A stretch of DNA of 64,000 nucleotides from Maribacter sp044594925 (GTDB lineage Bacteria > Bacteroidota > Bacteroidia > Flavobacteriales > Flavobacteriaceae), in NCBI RefSeq assembly GCF_044594925.1, contig NZ_CP138991.1:496001-560000 (forward strand). Reading direction: 5' to 3'. This document shows positions 18,105 to 27,400 of the stretch, piece by piece. Position 1 is the stretch's first letter; every line of letters starts with the position of its first letter. A program made the position numbers and the translations under genes. The notes beneath the pieces are model-generated. The model searched no databases and was not told the origin of the DNA. It saw nothing but the letters and a program-made list of their open reading frames with translations.

Positions 18105-18914
18105 ATGAGAAAAATAGTTTTAATAATAGCCCTTTTTATGGGGGTTTCGGGATGTAAAGTGAATCCTTTTACCGGACAAAAAACATTGAATTTTTATCCA
18201 AATAGTCAAATATTTCCAATGGCTTTCGCTCAATATGACCAGTTTTTGGGAGAGAATAAAGTTATTACGGGGACTAAGGAAGCTAATATGATTACCAGAA
18301 CTGGTCAGCGTATATCTGCAGCAGCGGAAAGATGGCTTGCTGCAAATGGATACCCTGGTTATTTAAGTGATTATAAATGGGAGTATAATTTGGTGAATGA
18401 TGAAGCCGTAAACGCATGGTGTATGCCGGGCGGTAAAATTGTTTTTTATACCGGTATTCTTCCCATTACACAAACGGAAACAGGTGTTGCTGTTGTTATG
18501 GGTCATGAGGTGGCACATGCTTTGGCCGATCATGGCGCACAACGTATGAGTGCGGGGATGTTGCAACAGGTTGGAGCTGTGGCCGGTAACATAGCCATTA
18601 AAGACCCTAAGACAAGAAATATTTTTAATCAGGCATATGGCGTGGGTTCTCAGGTAGGTGTTATGCTACCTTTTAGTAGAGGTCATGAAACAGAAGCAGA
18701 CCGTATAGGTTTGCAGATTATGGCTATTGCCGGCTATGACCCCTATGAAGCTGCAGAATTATGGAAACGTATGAAAGCGAATAGTGGCGGGCAAGCTCCA
18801 CCAGAATTTATGAGTACACACCCATCCAACGATACCAGAATTAATAACCTTACGGTATGGGCTCCAGAAGCTGCTGCCGAAGCTGCTAAATTTGGTGTCA
18901 CGGAATTTAAATAA
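18105..18914 (+). CDS. M48-family metallopeptidase lipoprotein (LoiP/YcaL-like)
   Basis: Membrane-anchored zinc endopeptidase of 269 residues, of the type that degrades misfolded envelope proteins. It has a good lipobox (GVSGC, Cys17). The zinc motif HEVAH lies at 134-138, and the third ligand glutamate sits in SRGHETEADRIG (about 192-202). The KVNPFTGQK and STHPSNDTRINNL motifs are shared with the LoiP/YcaL/BepA-like M48B/C group, but the TPR domain of BepA is absent. The gene starts 37 bases after the GH31 stop. A strong terminator at 18943-18969 ends the unit. Confidence 0.9.
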   Translation: MRKIVLIIALFMGVSGCKVNPFTGQKTLNFYPNSQIFPMAFAQYDQFLGENKVITGTKEANMITRTGQRISAAAERWLAANGYPGYLSDYKWEYNLVNDEAVNAWCMPGGKIVFYTGILPITQTETGVAVVMGHEVAHALADHGAQRMSAGMLQQVGAVAGNIAIKDPKTRNIFNQAYGVGSQVGVMLPFSRGHETEADRIGLQIMAIAGYDPYEAAELWKRMKANSGGQAPPEFMSTHPSNDTRINNLTVWAPEAAAEAAKFGVTEFK

Positions 18915-18942
18915 AATCCGATACAAGTTTTATTGTATATTG

Positions 18943-18969
18943 AAGCCGTTCTTAACCTAAGAACGGCTT
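18943..18969 (+). terminator. intrinsic terminator after the M48 protease gene
   Basis: AAGCCGTTCTTA (18943-18954) pairs perfectly with TAAGAACGGCTT (18958-18969) around a 3-base loop and is followed by TTTATTTTTT. The next gene starts only 13 bases later. Confidence 0.85.
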
Positions 18970-18981
18970 TTATTTTTTGGT

Positions 18982-20301
18982 ATGACTAGAACTTTGGCGA
19001 TTAAAGGGAGTAAAAAATTATTGAACGCTTGGGCATTTTACGATTGGGCCAACTCTGTATATAGCCTTGTAATAGCTTCCGCTATTTTCCCCATATTTTA
19101 TGGGGCATTATTTCGGGTCGCTGAGATAGAGAAAGTAGCTATTTTTGGAGGTGAAATAGCTAGAGCGCCGTTAATTAGCTACACAACATCACTAGCTTTC
19201 GTTTTTATAGCCATAGTCACTCCATTAATTTCTGGAGTGGCAGATTATTTAGGTAACAAGAAGGTTTTTATGAAATTCTTCTGTTATCTAGGAGGTGTGT
19301 CCTGTATAGGACTTTACTGGTTTTCCTTAGCAAATATTTACATTGGATTGCTCTGTTACTTTTTTGGATTGGTGGGTTTCTGGGTGAGTTTTGCTATAAA
19401 TAATTCCTACTTGCCAGATGTCGCTTTTCCCGAGCAACAAGATAGGATTAGCGCCAAAGGCTTTTCCATGGGATATATAGGCAGTGTTATCTTGCTATTA
19501 TTTAATCTTGCTATGGTAATGAAGCCAGATTTTTTCAGCATTGTGTCCGATGAAAGTGGTATCGCCGAAGTAAAAGCGATGAAGTACTCCTTTGTATCCG
19601 TTGGTATCTGGTGGATTATCTTTGCTCAATACTCCTTTTATCACTTACCTAAAGGATATCGAAAAGAAGGAGAGCGTACCAATATAATTTTAAACGGATT
19701 TAAAGAGCTCAAGGATGTTTGGCGTCAATTAGGTGAACAAGTAAAATTAAAACGGTATTTAGTTGCCTTTTTCGTTTATAGTATGGCAGTACAAACGGTA
19801 ATGTTGATTGCAACCTATTTTGGAGAAGAGGAAATTGCCTGGGGTACTGACAGCGAAAGAACTACAGGTCTAATTGTAAGCATATTAGTCATCCAGATCG
19901 TTGCTATTTTAGGAGCTACGGTGACCGCTTGGGCGTCTAAGAATTATGGTAATATTAAAACCCTTATTGTAGTCAATGCATTATGGGTAGTTATTTGTAT
20001 TTACGCTTACTTTGTAATTACACCTATGGACTTTTATATCGCTGCTGGTTGTGTGGGTATCGTCATGGGTGGCATACAAGCATTATCGAGATCTACCTAT
20101 TCTAAATTTCTTCCAGAGACTACCGATACTACTTCCTTTTTTAGTTTTTATGACGTTTCAGAAAAAATAGGAATTATTATCGGAACATTTTTATATGGCT
20201 TTGTGGCACAATTTACTGGAAGTATGAGAAACGCTATCATTTTTTTAGGTCTGTTTTTTCTTGTAGGTATGTTGCTGCTAACACGAGTAAAGGAGAAATA
20301 A
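18982..20301 (+). CDS. UMF1/Atg22-family MFS transporter
   Basis: Inner-membrane major facilitator of 439 residues with about 12 hydrophobic helices. The N-terminal motif WAFYDWANSVYSLVI (about 17-31) is the signature of the UMF1 (Atg22-like) group. Other conserved segments are AINNSYLPDVA in helix 4/5 and GIQALSRSTYSKFLPE in helix 10/11. Relatives include vacuolar amino-acid effluxers in yeast, but bacterial substrates are mostly unknown. It sits directly after a terminator, so it must be transcribed from a promoter in or near that hairpin or by read-through. A terminator follows at 20302. Confidence 0.88.
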   Translation: MTRTLAIKGSKKLLNAWAFYDWANSVYSLVIASAIFPIFYGALFRVAEIEKVAIFGGEIARAPLISYTTSLAFVFIAIVTPLISGVADYLGNKKVFMKFFCYLGGVSCIGLYWFSLANIYIGLLCYFFGLVGFWVSFAINNSYLPDVAFPEQQDRISAKGFSMGYIGSVILLLFNLAMVMKPDFFSIVSDESGIAEVKAMKYSFVSVGIWWIIFAQYSFYHLPKGYRKEGERTNIILNGFKELKDVWRQLGEQVKLKRYLVAFFVYSMAVQTVMLIATYFGEEEIAWGTDSERTTGLIVSILVIQIVAILGATVTAWASKNYGNIKTLIVVNALWVVICIYAYFVITPMDFYIAAGCVGIVMGGIQALSRSTYSKFLPETTDTTSFFSFYDVSEKIGIIIGTFLYGFVAQFTGSMRNAIIFLGLFFLVGMLLLTRVKEK

Positions 20302-20327
20302 AAAAGCCCCTTAAAAAAAGAGGCTTT
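20302..20327. terminator. bidirectional terminator between the transporter and the GIN-domain gene
   Basis: AAAGCC and CTT (20303-20312) pair with AAG and GGCTTT (20318-20327). It is flanked by A's on one side and the convergent gene on the other, so it can act in both directions. Confidence 0.6.
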
Positions 20328-20357
20328 CCCAGTTGTTGATTGTTCGCGTTTTTGATT

Positions 20358-21083
20358 TTATCCTTTTGAAATATCTCCTGACCCCGAGGTTTTAGTATCT
20401 AATTTTTCAGGATTTCCTTTATATGTAATATCACCTGATCCAGAAACTCTTGCTTTAAGCATCTTCTTGGCAGTAACCTTAATGTCCGCAGAACCTGAAA
20501 CAGTGGCGTTCACGTTGTCCGCTTCTAACTCAAATGCTTTAATATCACCACTACCCGAGATAGTAGCATCAAAATCAGAAGTTCTTCCGCTGAAAGTAAT
20601 ATCTCCTGACCCAGACATACTAGCATCTACCGAGCTAGCTTCTACATCTATAGTAATATCTCCGGAACCGGACATTGCCGTACTAAGGCGGTCCGTTTTA
20701 ATGGTTTTTTTACCAACAATATCCCCAGAACCTGAGAGTGAAATTGAATTCACGCTTTCAACAGGTACGGTAATTCTGATTCCACTGTTCCAGTTGGAAG
20801 GTTTTAGGTTAACACCTTTTTCGGTCTTAAGAACCAATTTTCCATTTTTTACTTCAGTAATTATATAATCTAGAAGATTGGATTCCCCTTCAATAGTTAA
20901 TTTACCTTCCTCACCTTCGACCAAATCCACATCGAACCATCCTGAAACTGCTATGGCTTCATAGTCGCTTGTTGAACGATCTATGGTGACGGTATTTCCA
21001 TTTCCTTTTACTTTTTTGCCCCATTGCGCGGAACAAGAAACCGTTAATGCTAATACTACTGCTAGTGTTGTTAAATTTTTCAT
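20358..21083 (-). CDS. head GIN-domain (DUF2807) exported protein with SGSGDI repeats
   Basis: Exported protein of 241 residues, with a signal ending near VSCSAQ (Cys17), which may be a lipoprotein lipobox. The N-terminal half reads as a head GIN domain (VSGWFDVDLVEG, LTIEGESNLLD). The second half contains seven SGSGDI-type repeats (one is SGSADI) spaced about 17-19 residues, giving a regular beta-solenoid like other DUF2807 proteins. It is the last gene of the ECF-sigma operon, 31 bases after the DUF4097 gene. Family members are secreted beta-helix proteins whose biochemical role is unknown. The repetitive DNA is coding, not a CRISPR. Confidence 0.88.
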   Translation of the reverse strand: MKNLTTLAVVLALTVSCSAQWGKKVKGNGNTVTIDRSTSDYEAIAVSGWFDVDLVEGEEGKLTIEGESNLLDYIITEVKNGKLVLKTEKGVNLKPSNWNSGIRITVPVESVNSISLSGSGDIVGKKTIKTDRLSTAMSGSGDITIDVEASSVDASMSGSGDITFSGRTSDFDATISGSGDIKAFELEADNVNATVSGSADIKVTAKKMLKARVSGSGDITYKGNPEKLDTKTSGSGDISKG

Positions 21084-21114
21084 TTTGCGTTGATTTTAAT
21101 TGTTTTTTTGATTG

Positions 21115-22209
21115 TTATTTTTTTGTGAAACTGATTCCGCCATATTCGCTGTTCAGGGTAATCATATTACCGCTTCCTTTGCTGCCATAATAGCCTTCAT
21201 AATGCTTTGAGGAAGACTTTTCGGTACTAATGTTTATATCAAAATCGTCCTTACCGCTAACACCGGCATATCTAGTGGTGATATCGAAATTGAAATGATA
21301 CGCTGTATTGTAGCCTATTTTGATACCCGTATAGTCCGATTTTATAGAAACATTCCCTGCATCCTCAGCGAGTTCGTTAATCCTAACAGAGCCATAATCC
21401 GAGTTAATATCAACGTTGCCGTGTATCTCGCCTAATTTAACCGTAATATAATCACCATTTCCAAGAACGTTATTGGCTTCACCAACCTCAATACTACCAT
21501 AGTCACTGGTATAGTCCAGATTTTCCATTTTCTCAATACTGGCATTGGTATAGTCCGCGTTCACTTTAAGATTTCCAGCTTTGCCAATAGTGAAACCTGA
21601 ATAGTCTGCTCTTATTTCTCCACTATTTATATAACCAATAGTAGACTTTGAAGTATAGTCAAAATTGAGTTGGTTGTTCCTACCTCTTAATTCACCTATC
21701 TCTATTCTACCATAATCACAATTTATCTTAGCATGGCCATCTACGCGATCTAAAATAATATTACCATAATCATTGTCTAGATTTACACTATTTTTTATTG
21801 GTAATTTAATCGTGTAATTAATCTGCATATTTACATTGTTGTTCTTACCCCAGTTCCACCCCCAATTATTTTTCTTTTCCCCATAAGTGGTTCGTGCATA
21901 TATCACACTTTTACTAGCTTCAAAATCAACTGAAATCTCGTTTAATTTTTGTTGTACTTTCTCCTCATTATTGCCATTGGTCTTTATGTGAACTTCTATA
22001 ACCACTCTGTTCTCGTTCCAAGAGGTAATATTTAGGTTTCCATAATTGTTATTCACTTTCAATAATGCATCTGCATTTACGCTAAACTCTTTTTTAATGG
22101 TTTTTTCCTTAGTATGTTTACCTCGTGGGTTACCATCATTGGCAAGTATCAATCCTGGGCTGGCCAGTATTAAGATGGTTAAATATTTAAATAGTAAAGT
22201 TTTCATCAT
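21115..22209 (-). CDS. DUF4097 beta-repeat exported protein
   Basis: Exported protein of 364 residues. The signal covers about 1-24 (ending PGLILAND). From about residue 110 it is made of repeats of about 18-22 residues, each carrying a DYG or DYS/DYT element followed by a short hydrophobic strand (NDYGNIILDR, CDYGRIEIGE, ADYSGFTIG, SDYGSIEVGE, SDYGSVRINE), as expected for a right-handed beta-solenoid of the DUF4097 family. Its first 23 bases overlap the anti-sigma gene. The operon context suggests it is a target and/or effector of the ECF sigma factor, but its role is unknown. Confidence 0.85.
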   Translation of the reverse strand: MMKTLLFKYLTILILASPGLILANDGNPRGKHTKEKTIKKEFSVNADALLKVNNNYGNLNITSWNENRVVIEVHIKTNGNNEEKVQQKLNEISVDFEASKSVIYARTTYGEKKNNWGWNWGKNNNVNMQINYTIKLPIKNSVNLDNDYGNIILDRVDGHAKINCDYGRIEIGELRGRNNQLNFDYTSKSTIGYINSGEIRADYSGFTIGKAGNLKVNADYTNASIEKMENLDYTSDYGSIEVGEANNVLGNGDYITVKLGEIHGNVDINSDYGSVRINELAEDAGNVSIKSDYTGIKIGYNTAYHFNFDITTRYAGVSGKDDFDINISTEKSSSKHYEGYYGSKGSGNMITLNSEYGGISFTKK

Positions 22210-22747
22210 TGTAGTTTTTTAAATTTTTAATTGTTTCGATTTGGTCAAGGACATCATTCAATAAATCAATCCTAATCTGAAAATTGGTTATCATAGCACT
22301 TAAAATTAATTTGCTATTCCCACCATTCAATAACTCACCTTCTAGTTTGTTATAATCCACTTCCAAACTTTTAAGCTGTTCCATGGTGTCCGCTACTATT
22401 TTTTGAGTTTCGGGTGAATTTTCTGCTTCTAATTCTTTTATCTGTTCCTGTATTAGACTTGCAAAATGAAATTGTGCATTGGAGACCTCAGGTGAAATCT
22501 TGGCGACGCGTTGGTCAAGACTCGCATTAGTGCTATTAATGCTATAAAAAATACCGAAGGCAAGAACAACGGAGGCAGCTATCGATAAGGGTTTCCACCA
22601 ACTTGATTTTTTCTTATTTATACGAACAGTTCCTTGGGTCTTGTTTAATCTGTCCAGAAAACGTAGTTCATGTCCGGTTTTCGGTTCTTCAATATCAAAA
22701 GACCCTGTAATATTTCTTAAAAATTCTTCTCTGTAATCTTTCTCCAT
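22187..22747 (-). CDS. membrane-anchored anti-sigma factor-like protein
   Basis: Protein of 186 residues. A cytoplasmic N-terminal region (1-48) containing EEPKTGHELRFLDRL is followed by a single membrane helix (about 50-68, PLSIAASVVLAFGIFYSI), and then a periplasmic helical domain with coiled-coil tendency (IQEQIKELEAENSPETQKIV). This topology, together with its position abutting the sigma gene (shared base at 22747) and preceding the DUF4097 gene with an overlap, supports an anti-sigma role. It lacks the CxxC zinc-anti-sigma motif of the ZAS family. The call rests mainly on context. Confidence 0.75.
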   Translation of the reverse strand: MEKDYREEFLRNITGSFDIEEPKTGHELRFLDRLNKTQGTVRINKKKSSWWKPLSIAASVVLAFGIFYSINSTNASLDQRVAKISPEVSNAQFHFASLIQEQIKELEAENSPETQKIVADTMEQLKSLEVDYNKLEGELLNGGNSKLILSAMITNFQIRIDLLNDVLDQIETIKNLKNYNDENFTI

Positions 22748-23301
22748 TAGTTCGCAATTAATAGTTGTTTTCTAAGGCTTTCCTTAGCCCTGGAAATTGT
22801 GGTTCTGCAATTTGCATAACTCATGTTCATGATGGTGCCGATTTCTTCATAGTCGTAACCTTCTATTAAATGTAAGGTCAAAGAAATTCTGTAACTATCT
22901 TTCAAATTTTTCATGGTTTCCATCACTTTTTGAGCCTTTTGTTCCGTAAACACATGATCTGAAGCAATTCCATCATTATCTTCGACCTTGTACATTAAAT
23001 CATCTAATGCAACTTCATTCTTTTTCCGTTGCTTTTTGTAATGATAAATACTGTTGTTTACTACAATTCGCTTTAGCCAGGCACCAAAGGCTACTTCACC
23101 TTTGAAGGTATGCAGTTTCGTAAACGCGTTTAAAAACGATTCCTGCATAACATCCTCTGCTTCTGCGTTATCCTTTACAATACGTACGGCCGTGTTGTAC
23201 ATGGCTTTGTAATACCTATTGTAAACTTCTAACTGTGCACTTTGTTTTCCTTGCATGCACGATTGCAGTAATGCATCAATATGTACTTTTCTCTGGCTCA
23301 A
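22747..23301 (-). CDS. ECF sigma-70 family RNA polymerase sigma factor
   Basis: Extracytoplasmic-function sigma factor of 184 residues. Region 2 spans about 20-85 (YNTAVRIVKDNAEAEDVMQESFLNAF) and region 4 about 120-175 with a helix-turn-helix (YEEIGTIMNMSYANCRTTISRAK). The linker is short and there is no extra domain. It is the first gene of a four-gene operon: sigma, anti-sigma, DUF4097, DUF2807. The 249-base region between it and lon (23302-23550) holds the divergent promoters; no TAnnTTTG box is evident for this gene, and it may be autoregulated through its own recognition sequence. Confidence 0.9.
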   Translation of the reverse strand: MSQRKVHIDALLQSCMQGKQSAQLEVYNRYYKAMYNTAVRIVKDNAEAEDVMQESFLNAFTKLHTFKGEVAFGAWLKRIVVNNSIYHYKKQRKKNEVALDDLMYKVEDNDGIASDHVFTEQKAQKVMETMKNLKDSYRISLTLHLIEGYDYEEIGTIMNMSYANCRTTISRAKESLRKQLLIAN

Positions 23302-23550
23302 AAAGTGATTGGTTTGTTATAGAGATGATTCAATTTACAGATTGTTACAGTAGTTTTGAATTTTTTTTAAATACCTCTTTTTTGTTTCTGGGGTTTATTT
23401 TTTGAGCTTGGCATAAGAATTGACCTATGGTTGTGGAAAAGAAGTTAAAGATGTGGACATTCAATGAATAATAGGTGTTTCACTAAATGTACAAAGACTT
23501 AAAAAAAGATGTCATCGTCGTATTAATGACAGAATGACCGAAATATATCT

Positions 23551-26004
23551 ATGGGAGATTCTAAATTTTCAAATTTTGACAATATGTCCTTGCAAGGAAT
23601 CGATGAGGATTCTGAGTTAATTCCTTTATTGACCGCAGAGGACGAGGAACAGATGAATAGCGAGCAACTACCGGAAACATTACCTATTTTGCCATTGCGT
23701 AACACCGTATTGTTTCCTGGTGTAGTAATCCCTATTACTGCCGGTAGAGACAAATCTATTCGTTTAATTAAGGATGCCAATAACGGGTCCAAGGTCATTG
23801 GAGTGGTTTCTCAAAAAGATGAAGAAACGGAAAATCCGGATGTAAAAGATATCAATACATTAGGAACCGTTGCCCGTATTCTTAGAGTGCTTCAAATGCC
23901 AGATGGAAATACGACGGTAATCATTCAGGGAAAGAAAAGGTTCGAAGTGGCCGAGGTACTTACAAAAAAGCCCTATTTAACAGCTACGGTAAGAGAAACT
24001 CAGGAAACCAGACCTAAAAAAAACAGTAAAGAGTTTTCTGCTATAATAGAATCTATAAAAGAGTTAGCGTTAAAGATTATACGTGACAATCCTAATATTC
24101 CGAGTGAAGCTTCCTTTGCTATAAAGAATATACAGAGCGATTCTTTTTTAATCAACTTTGTTTCGTCGAATTTAAATCTAGAAGTAAAGGCAAAACAAGA
24201 ACTACTGGAAATTGGAAATCTAAAGGAAAGGGCGCTTGCTACGTTGAAGTATATGAATGTGGAGCTTCAAAAATTAGAATTGAAGAATGACATTCAATCT
24301 AAAGTTAGAAGCGATTTGGATAAACAGCAGCGCGATTATTTTCTGCATCAGCAAATGAAAACTATCCAAGAGGAACTTGGTGGGGTTTCCTATGATGAAG
24401 AGATTGATGAGATGCGTAATAAGGCCAAAAACAAAAAGTGGGGCAAGAAAGTTAAAGAGCATTTCACCAAAGAATTGGCAAAAATGCAGCGCATGAACCC
24501 CCAAGTGGCAGAATACTCCATACAACGTAATTATCTAGACCTCTTCTTAGATTTACCATGGAATGAATTTTCTAAAGATAAGTTTGATCTTAAGCGTGCC
24601 GAGCGTATTTTGGATAGAGATCATTATGGTTTGGAGGATGTTAAAAAACGAATTATAGAGTATCTAGCCGTACTAAAACTTCGGAACGATATGAAATCTC
24701 CAATTCTTTGCTTGTACGGACCTCCAGGCGTTGGTAAAACATCGCTGGGAAAATCGGTTGCAGAGGCTTTGGGAAGGGAGTATGTGCGTATCTCATTGGG
24801 AGGATTAAGAGATGAAGCGGAAATACGAGGTCATAGAAAAACATACATAGGTGCCATGCCAGGGAGGATTATACAGAGCCTTAAAAAGGCGGGCACGTCC
24901 AATCCCGTTTTTATTCTAGATGAAATAGACAAACTTTCAAATAGCCACCAAGGAGATCCGTCATCCGCGATGTTAGAGGTCTTAGATCCCGAGCAGAATA
25001 GCGAGTTCTATGACAATTTTCTTGAGATGGGTTATGATCTTTCTAAAGTAATGTTCATTGCTACGGCAAATAGCCTTGGTACTATTCAGCCAGCGTTGCG
25101 GGACCGTATGGAAATTATAAATGTAAGTGGTTATACCATTGAGGAAAAGGTAGAGATAGCAAAGAAACATTTACTTCCTAAGCAGCTGACAGAGCACGGT
25201 CTAGATACAACACATTTAAAAATAGCCAAGCCGCAATTAGAAAAGATTGTTGAAGGATATACCCGAGAATCCGGTGTGCGTTCTTTGGAAAAACAAATAG
25301 CTAAAATGGTGCGTTACGCGGCCAAGTCCATAGCTATTGAAGAGAATTATAATGTAAAAATTAGTAATGAAGATATCATTGAGGTGCTTGGCGCACCAAA
25401 AATGGAACGTGGAAAATACGAAAATAATGAGGTTGCCGGTGTTGTAACTGGTTTGGCTTGGACCAGTGTTGGTGGAGATATACTGTTTATAGAATCCATA
25501 TTGTCCAAAGGAAAAGGCAATTTGAACATTACGGGTAACTTGGGTAAGGTAATGAAAGAGTCTGCAACCATAGCTATGGAATATATAAAGTCTAACGCAG
25601 AGCGTTTTGGAATTGAAAGTTCGGTATTTGGAAATTATAATGTGCACATACATGTGCCGGAAGGGGCAACCCCAAAAGATGGTCCAAGTGCGGGGATTAC
25701 AATGCTTACCTCTTTAGTGTCTTTATTTACGCAGAAAAGAGTGAAGAAAAGTTTAGCTATGACTGGCGAAATTACCTTAAGGGGAAAAGTATTGCCAGTT
25801 GGGGGCATAAAAGAGAAAATACTTGCTGCCAAGCGTGCTAAAATTAAGGAGATAATCCTTTGTGCGGATAATGAACGAGATATCAAGGAAATCAAAGCCT
25901 CTTATTTAAGAGGGCTCACTTTCCATTACGTAAAAGATATGCATGAGGTTATTGATTTGGCCTTGACAAATACTAATGTTAAAAATGCTAAAAAGCTAGG
26001 GTAA
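23551..26004 (+). CDS. lon: ATP-dependent protease Lon (endopeptidase La)
   Basis: Cytoplasmic ATP-dependent serine protease for misfolded and short-lived regulatory proteins. The 817-residue protein has the N-terminal LAN domain (about 45-250, TLPILPLRNTVLFPG), the AAA+ module with Walker A GPPGVGKT (390-397) and Walker B FILDEIDK, and the C-terminal protease domain with catalytic Ser713 (KDGPSAG) and Lys756 (GGIKEK), exactly 43 residues apart as in E. coli. The first 40 residues are extra and acidic. cmk follows 64 bases later. Confidence 0.97.
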   Translation: MGDSKFSNFDNMSLQGIDEDSELIPLLTAEDEEQMNSEQLPETLPILPLRNTVLFPGVVIPITAGRDKSIRLIKDANNGSKVIGVVSQKDEETENPDVKDINTLGTVARILRVLQMPDGNTTVIIQGKKRFEVAEVLTKKPYLTATVRETQETRPKKNSKEFSAIIESIKELALKIIRDNPNIPSEASFAIKNIQSDSFLINFVSSNLNLEVKAKQELLEIGNLKERALATLKYMNVELQKLELKNDIQSKVRSDLDKQQRDYFLHQQMKTIQEELGGVSYDEEIDEMRNKAKNKKWGKKVKEHFTKELAKMQRMNPQVAEYSIQRNYLDLFLDLPWNEFSKDKFDLKRAERILDRDHYGLEDVKKRIIEYLAVLKLRNDMKSPILCLYGPPGVGKTSLGKSVAEALGREYVRISLGGLRDEAEIRGHRKTYIGAMPGRIIQSLKKAGTSNPVFILDEIDKLSNSHQGDPSSAMLEVLDPEQNSEFYDNFLEMGYDLSKVMFIATANSLGTIQPALRDRMEIINVSGYTIEEKVEIAKKHLLPKQLTEHGLDTTHLKIAKPQLEKIVEGYTRESGVRSLEKQIAKMVRYAAKSIAIEENYNVKISNEDIIEVLGAPKMERGKYENNEVAGVVTGLAWTSVGGDILFIESILSKGKGNLNITGNLGKVMKESATIAMEYIKSNAERFGIESSVFGNYNVHIHVPEGATPKDGPSAGITMLTSLVSLFTQKRVKKSLAMTGEITLRGKVLPVGGIKEKILAAKRAKIKEIILCADNERDIKEIKASYLRGLTFHYVKDMHEVIDLALTNTNVKNAKKLG

Positions 26005-26068
26005 TTAGTAGATTTTAAAGGGATGAATTATTGCCTATTTTTGCCAGATAGAAAAAGCAATAGCAAAC

Positions 26069-26767
26069 ATGAAAAAAATTACCATAGCCATAGACGGTTT
26101 TTCTTCTACAGGTAAAAGTACTTTAGCCAAGCAATTGGCTAAAGTGCTGGGGTATATTTATGTAGATACCGGAGCTATGTACAGGGCGGTAACTTTATTT
26201 GCTATGCAGAACCATTTTATTGGCTCTGGTAGAACCGATTTTCAAGGATTGGTGAAATCATTAGATGATGTTGTGCTGAAATTTTCCTACAACGAGACAC
26301 TTGGTTTCGCTGAAATGTATTTGAATGGAGTAAATGTTGAGAAAGAAATTCGCACGCTTGAAGTGTCTAAAAATGTAAGTCAGATAGCCGAAATTAAAGA
26401 GGTTAGGGTTAAGTTGGTAGATTTGCAAAAAGAAATGGGTAAGGAAAAGGGAATAGTAATGGATGGTAGAGATATAGGTACCGTTGTTTTTCCTGATGCC
26501 GAACTTAAAATATTCATGACTGCATCTCCAGAAAAAAGAGCTTATAGAAGATATAAGGAACTCCTGGATAGAGGTGATAACGTAGTTTATGAAGATATTT
26601 TAGAGAATGTTCAAAAACGGGATTACATAGACTCTCACAGAGACATTTCTCCTTTGATGAAGGCAGAAGAAGCCATAGAATTTGATAATAGCGATATGGG
26701 TCTAAAAGAGCAATTCGAAAGATTACATAGCTATGCCTTAAGAATAATAAAGAAACACGAACAATAG
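26069..26767 (+). CDS. cmk: cytidylate kinase
   Basis: Phosphorylates CMP and dCMP with ATP in pyrimidine nucleotide metabolism. The length, 232 residues, is usual. The P-loop GFSSTGKST is at 10-18, the CMP-binding segment with DTGAMYRAVT at about 31-40, and the DGRDIGTVVFPDA motif at about 132-144 identifies the Cmk family. In Bacteroidota it often precedes rpsA; here a LysM gene on the opposite strand intervenes. A perfect palindromic terminator follows at 26805-26836. Confidence 0.95.
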   Translation: MKKITIAIDGFSSTGKSTLAKQLAKVLGYIYVDTGAMYRAVTLFAMQNHFIGSGRTDFQGLVKSLDDVVLKFSYNETLGFAEMYLNGVNVEKEIRTLEVSKNVSQIAEIKEVRVKLVDLQKEMGKEKGIVMDGRDIGTVVFPDAELKIFMTASPEKRAYRRYKELLDRGDNVVYEDILENVQKRDYIDSHRDISPLMKAEEAIEFDNSDMGLKEQFERLHSYALRIIKKHEQ

Positions 26768-26804
26768 TAGGTCTTGATACGAGTTGTAGAAAACCTGAGC
26801 TACA

Positions 26805-26836
26805 AAAAATGCCGTTGAAATTTCAACGGCATTTTT
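26805..26836. terminator. bidirectional terminator between cmk and the LysM gene
   Basis: A perfect 32-base palindrome: AAAAATGCCGTTGAAA (26805-26820) and its complement (26821-26836). In RNA the central bases form the loop. It serves the convergent genes cmk and the Kbp-like gene. Confidence 0.85.
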
Positions 26837-26855
26837 ATAAACTGTATTTAATGTC

Positions 26856-27236
26856 TTACGGATTTGGAATCACCAAAACCTGATCTGGATGTATAACATC
26901 CGCATTTTTCAAGATATTGGTATTTGCTTCGAAAATTTGCTTGTATTTCATTGCATCGCCATAATAGTGTTTTGCAATTTTACTTAAAGATTCACCGCTA
27001 GCAACAGTATGTCTGTGATACACAGAGCTGTCACCAACAGAAATATTTGCTTTAATATCTGAAGCACTTTCGCCTCCGATAGCTTTTATTTTATCCCAAA
27101 TTAAATCTTTTTCATAAGGTGTGTTTGCTTCACCTTTAATTTTTAAGACACCTGCATCCTCTGATACATCTCCATTCTTGATTCCTAATTGTTCTCCAAG
27201 GTCTAAAACACCTTGATATTTAGCTTTAACGCTCAT
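26856..27236 (-). CDS. Kbp/YgaU-like BON-LysM protein
   Basis: Small cytoplasmic protein of 126 residues with a BON-like N-terminal domain (about 20-70, VLKIKGEANTPYEKDLIWD) and a C-terminal LysM domain (about 74-125, HTVASGESLSKIAKHYYG). The arrangement and the short length match the E. coli potassium-binding protein Kbp (YgaU). No signal peptide is seen, in agreement with a cytosolic K+-sensing role rather than cell-wall binding. The role in K+ homeostasis is taken from the E. coli protein and is not shown here. Confidence 0.85.
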   Translation of the reverse strand: MSVKAKYQGVLDLGEQLGIKNGDVSEDAGVLKIKGEANTPYEKDLIWDKIKAIGGESASDIKANISVGDSSVYHRHTVASGESLSKIAKHYYGDAMKYKQIFEANTNILKNADVIHPDQVLVIPNP

Positions 27237-27348
27237 GTTACTTCTTTTTAATGGTTAAAAAATCTGATGGTAAGATAGCAATATTTAAAGGATTTAAACT
27301 TAAAAAAGGGTTAATCCTTAAAAAGTTCTTTATCTATTCATAGGATTA

Positions 27349-27379
27349 TTGGTATAAACATATTTTAATTGTATTTTTG
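27349..27379 (+). promoter_or_regulatory. promoter of rpsA
   Basis: A -33 TTG (27349-27351) followed after 20 bases by TATTTTTG (27372-27379) fits the Bacteroidetes consensus closely. Transcription from about 27386 gives a leader of about 115 bases. Confidence 0.65.
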
Positions 27380-27400
27380 CACACCTTTTTTACAACATAG

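Noticed and set aside
20370..20760. Regularly spaced similar DNA segments, like a CRISPR array
   Set aside because: They encode SGSGDI repeats in frame within a complete gene, and spacers are not unique.
25237..25653. Open frame of 138 residues opposite lon
   Set aside because: It lies entirely within the lon protease domain on the other strand, without a start context or similarity; a shadow of coding sequence.
26805..26836. Perfect 32-base palindrome as a regulator site
   Set aside because: Position between two convergent stops and the flanking A/T runs make it a terminator.
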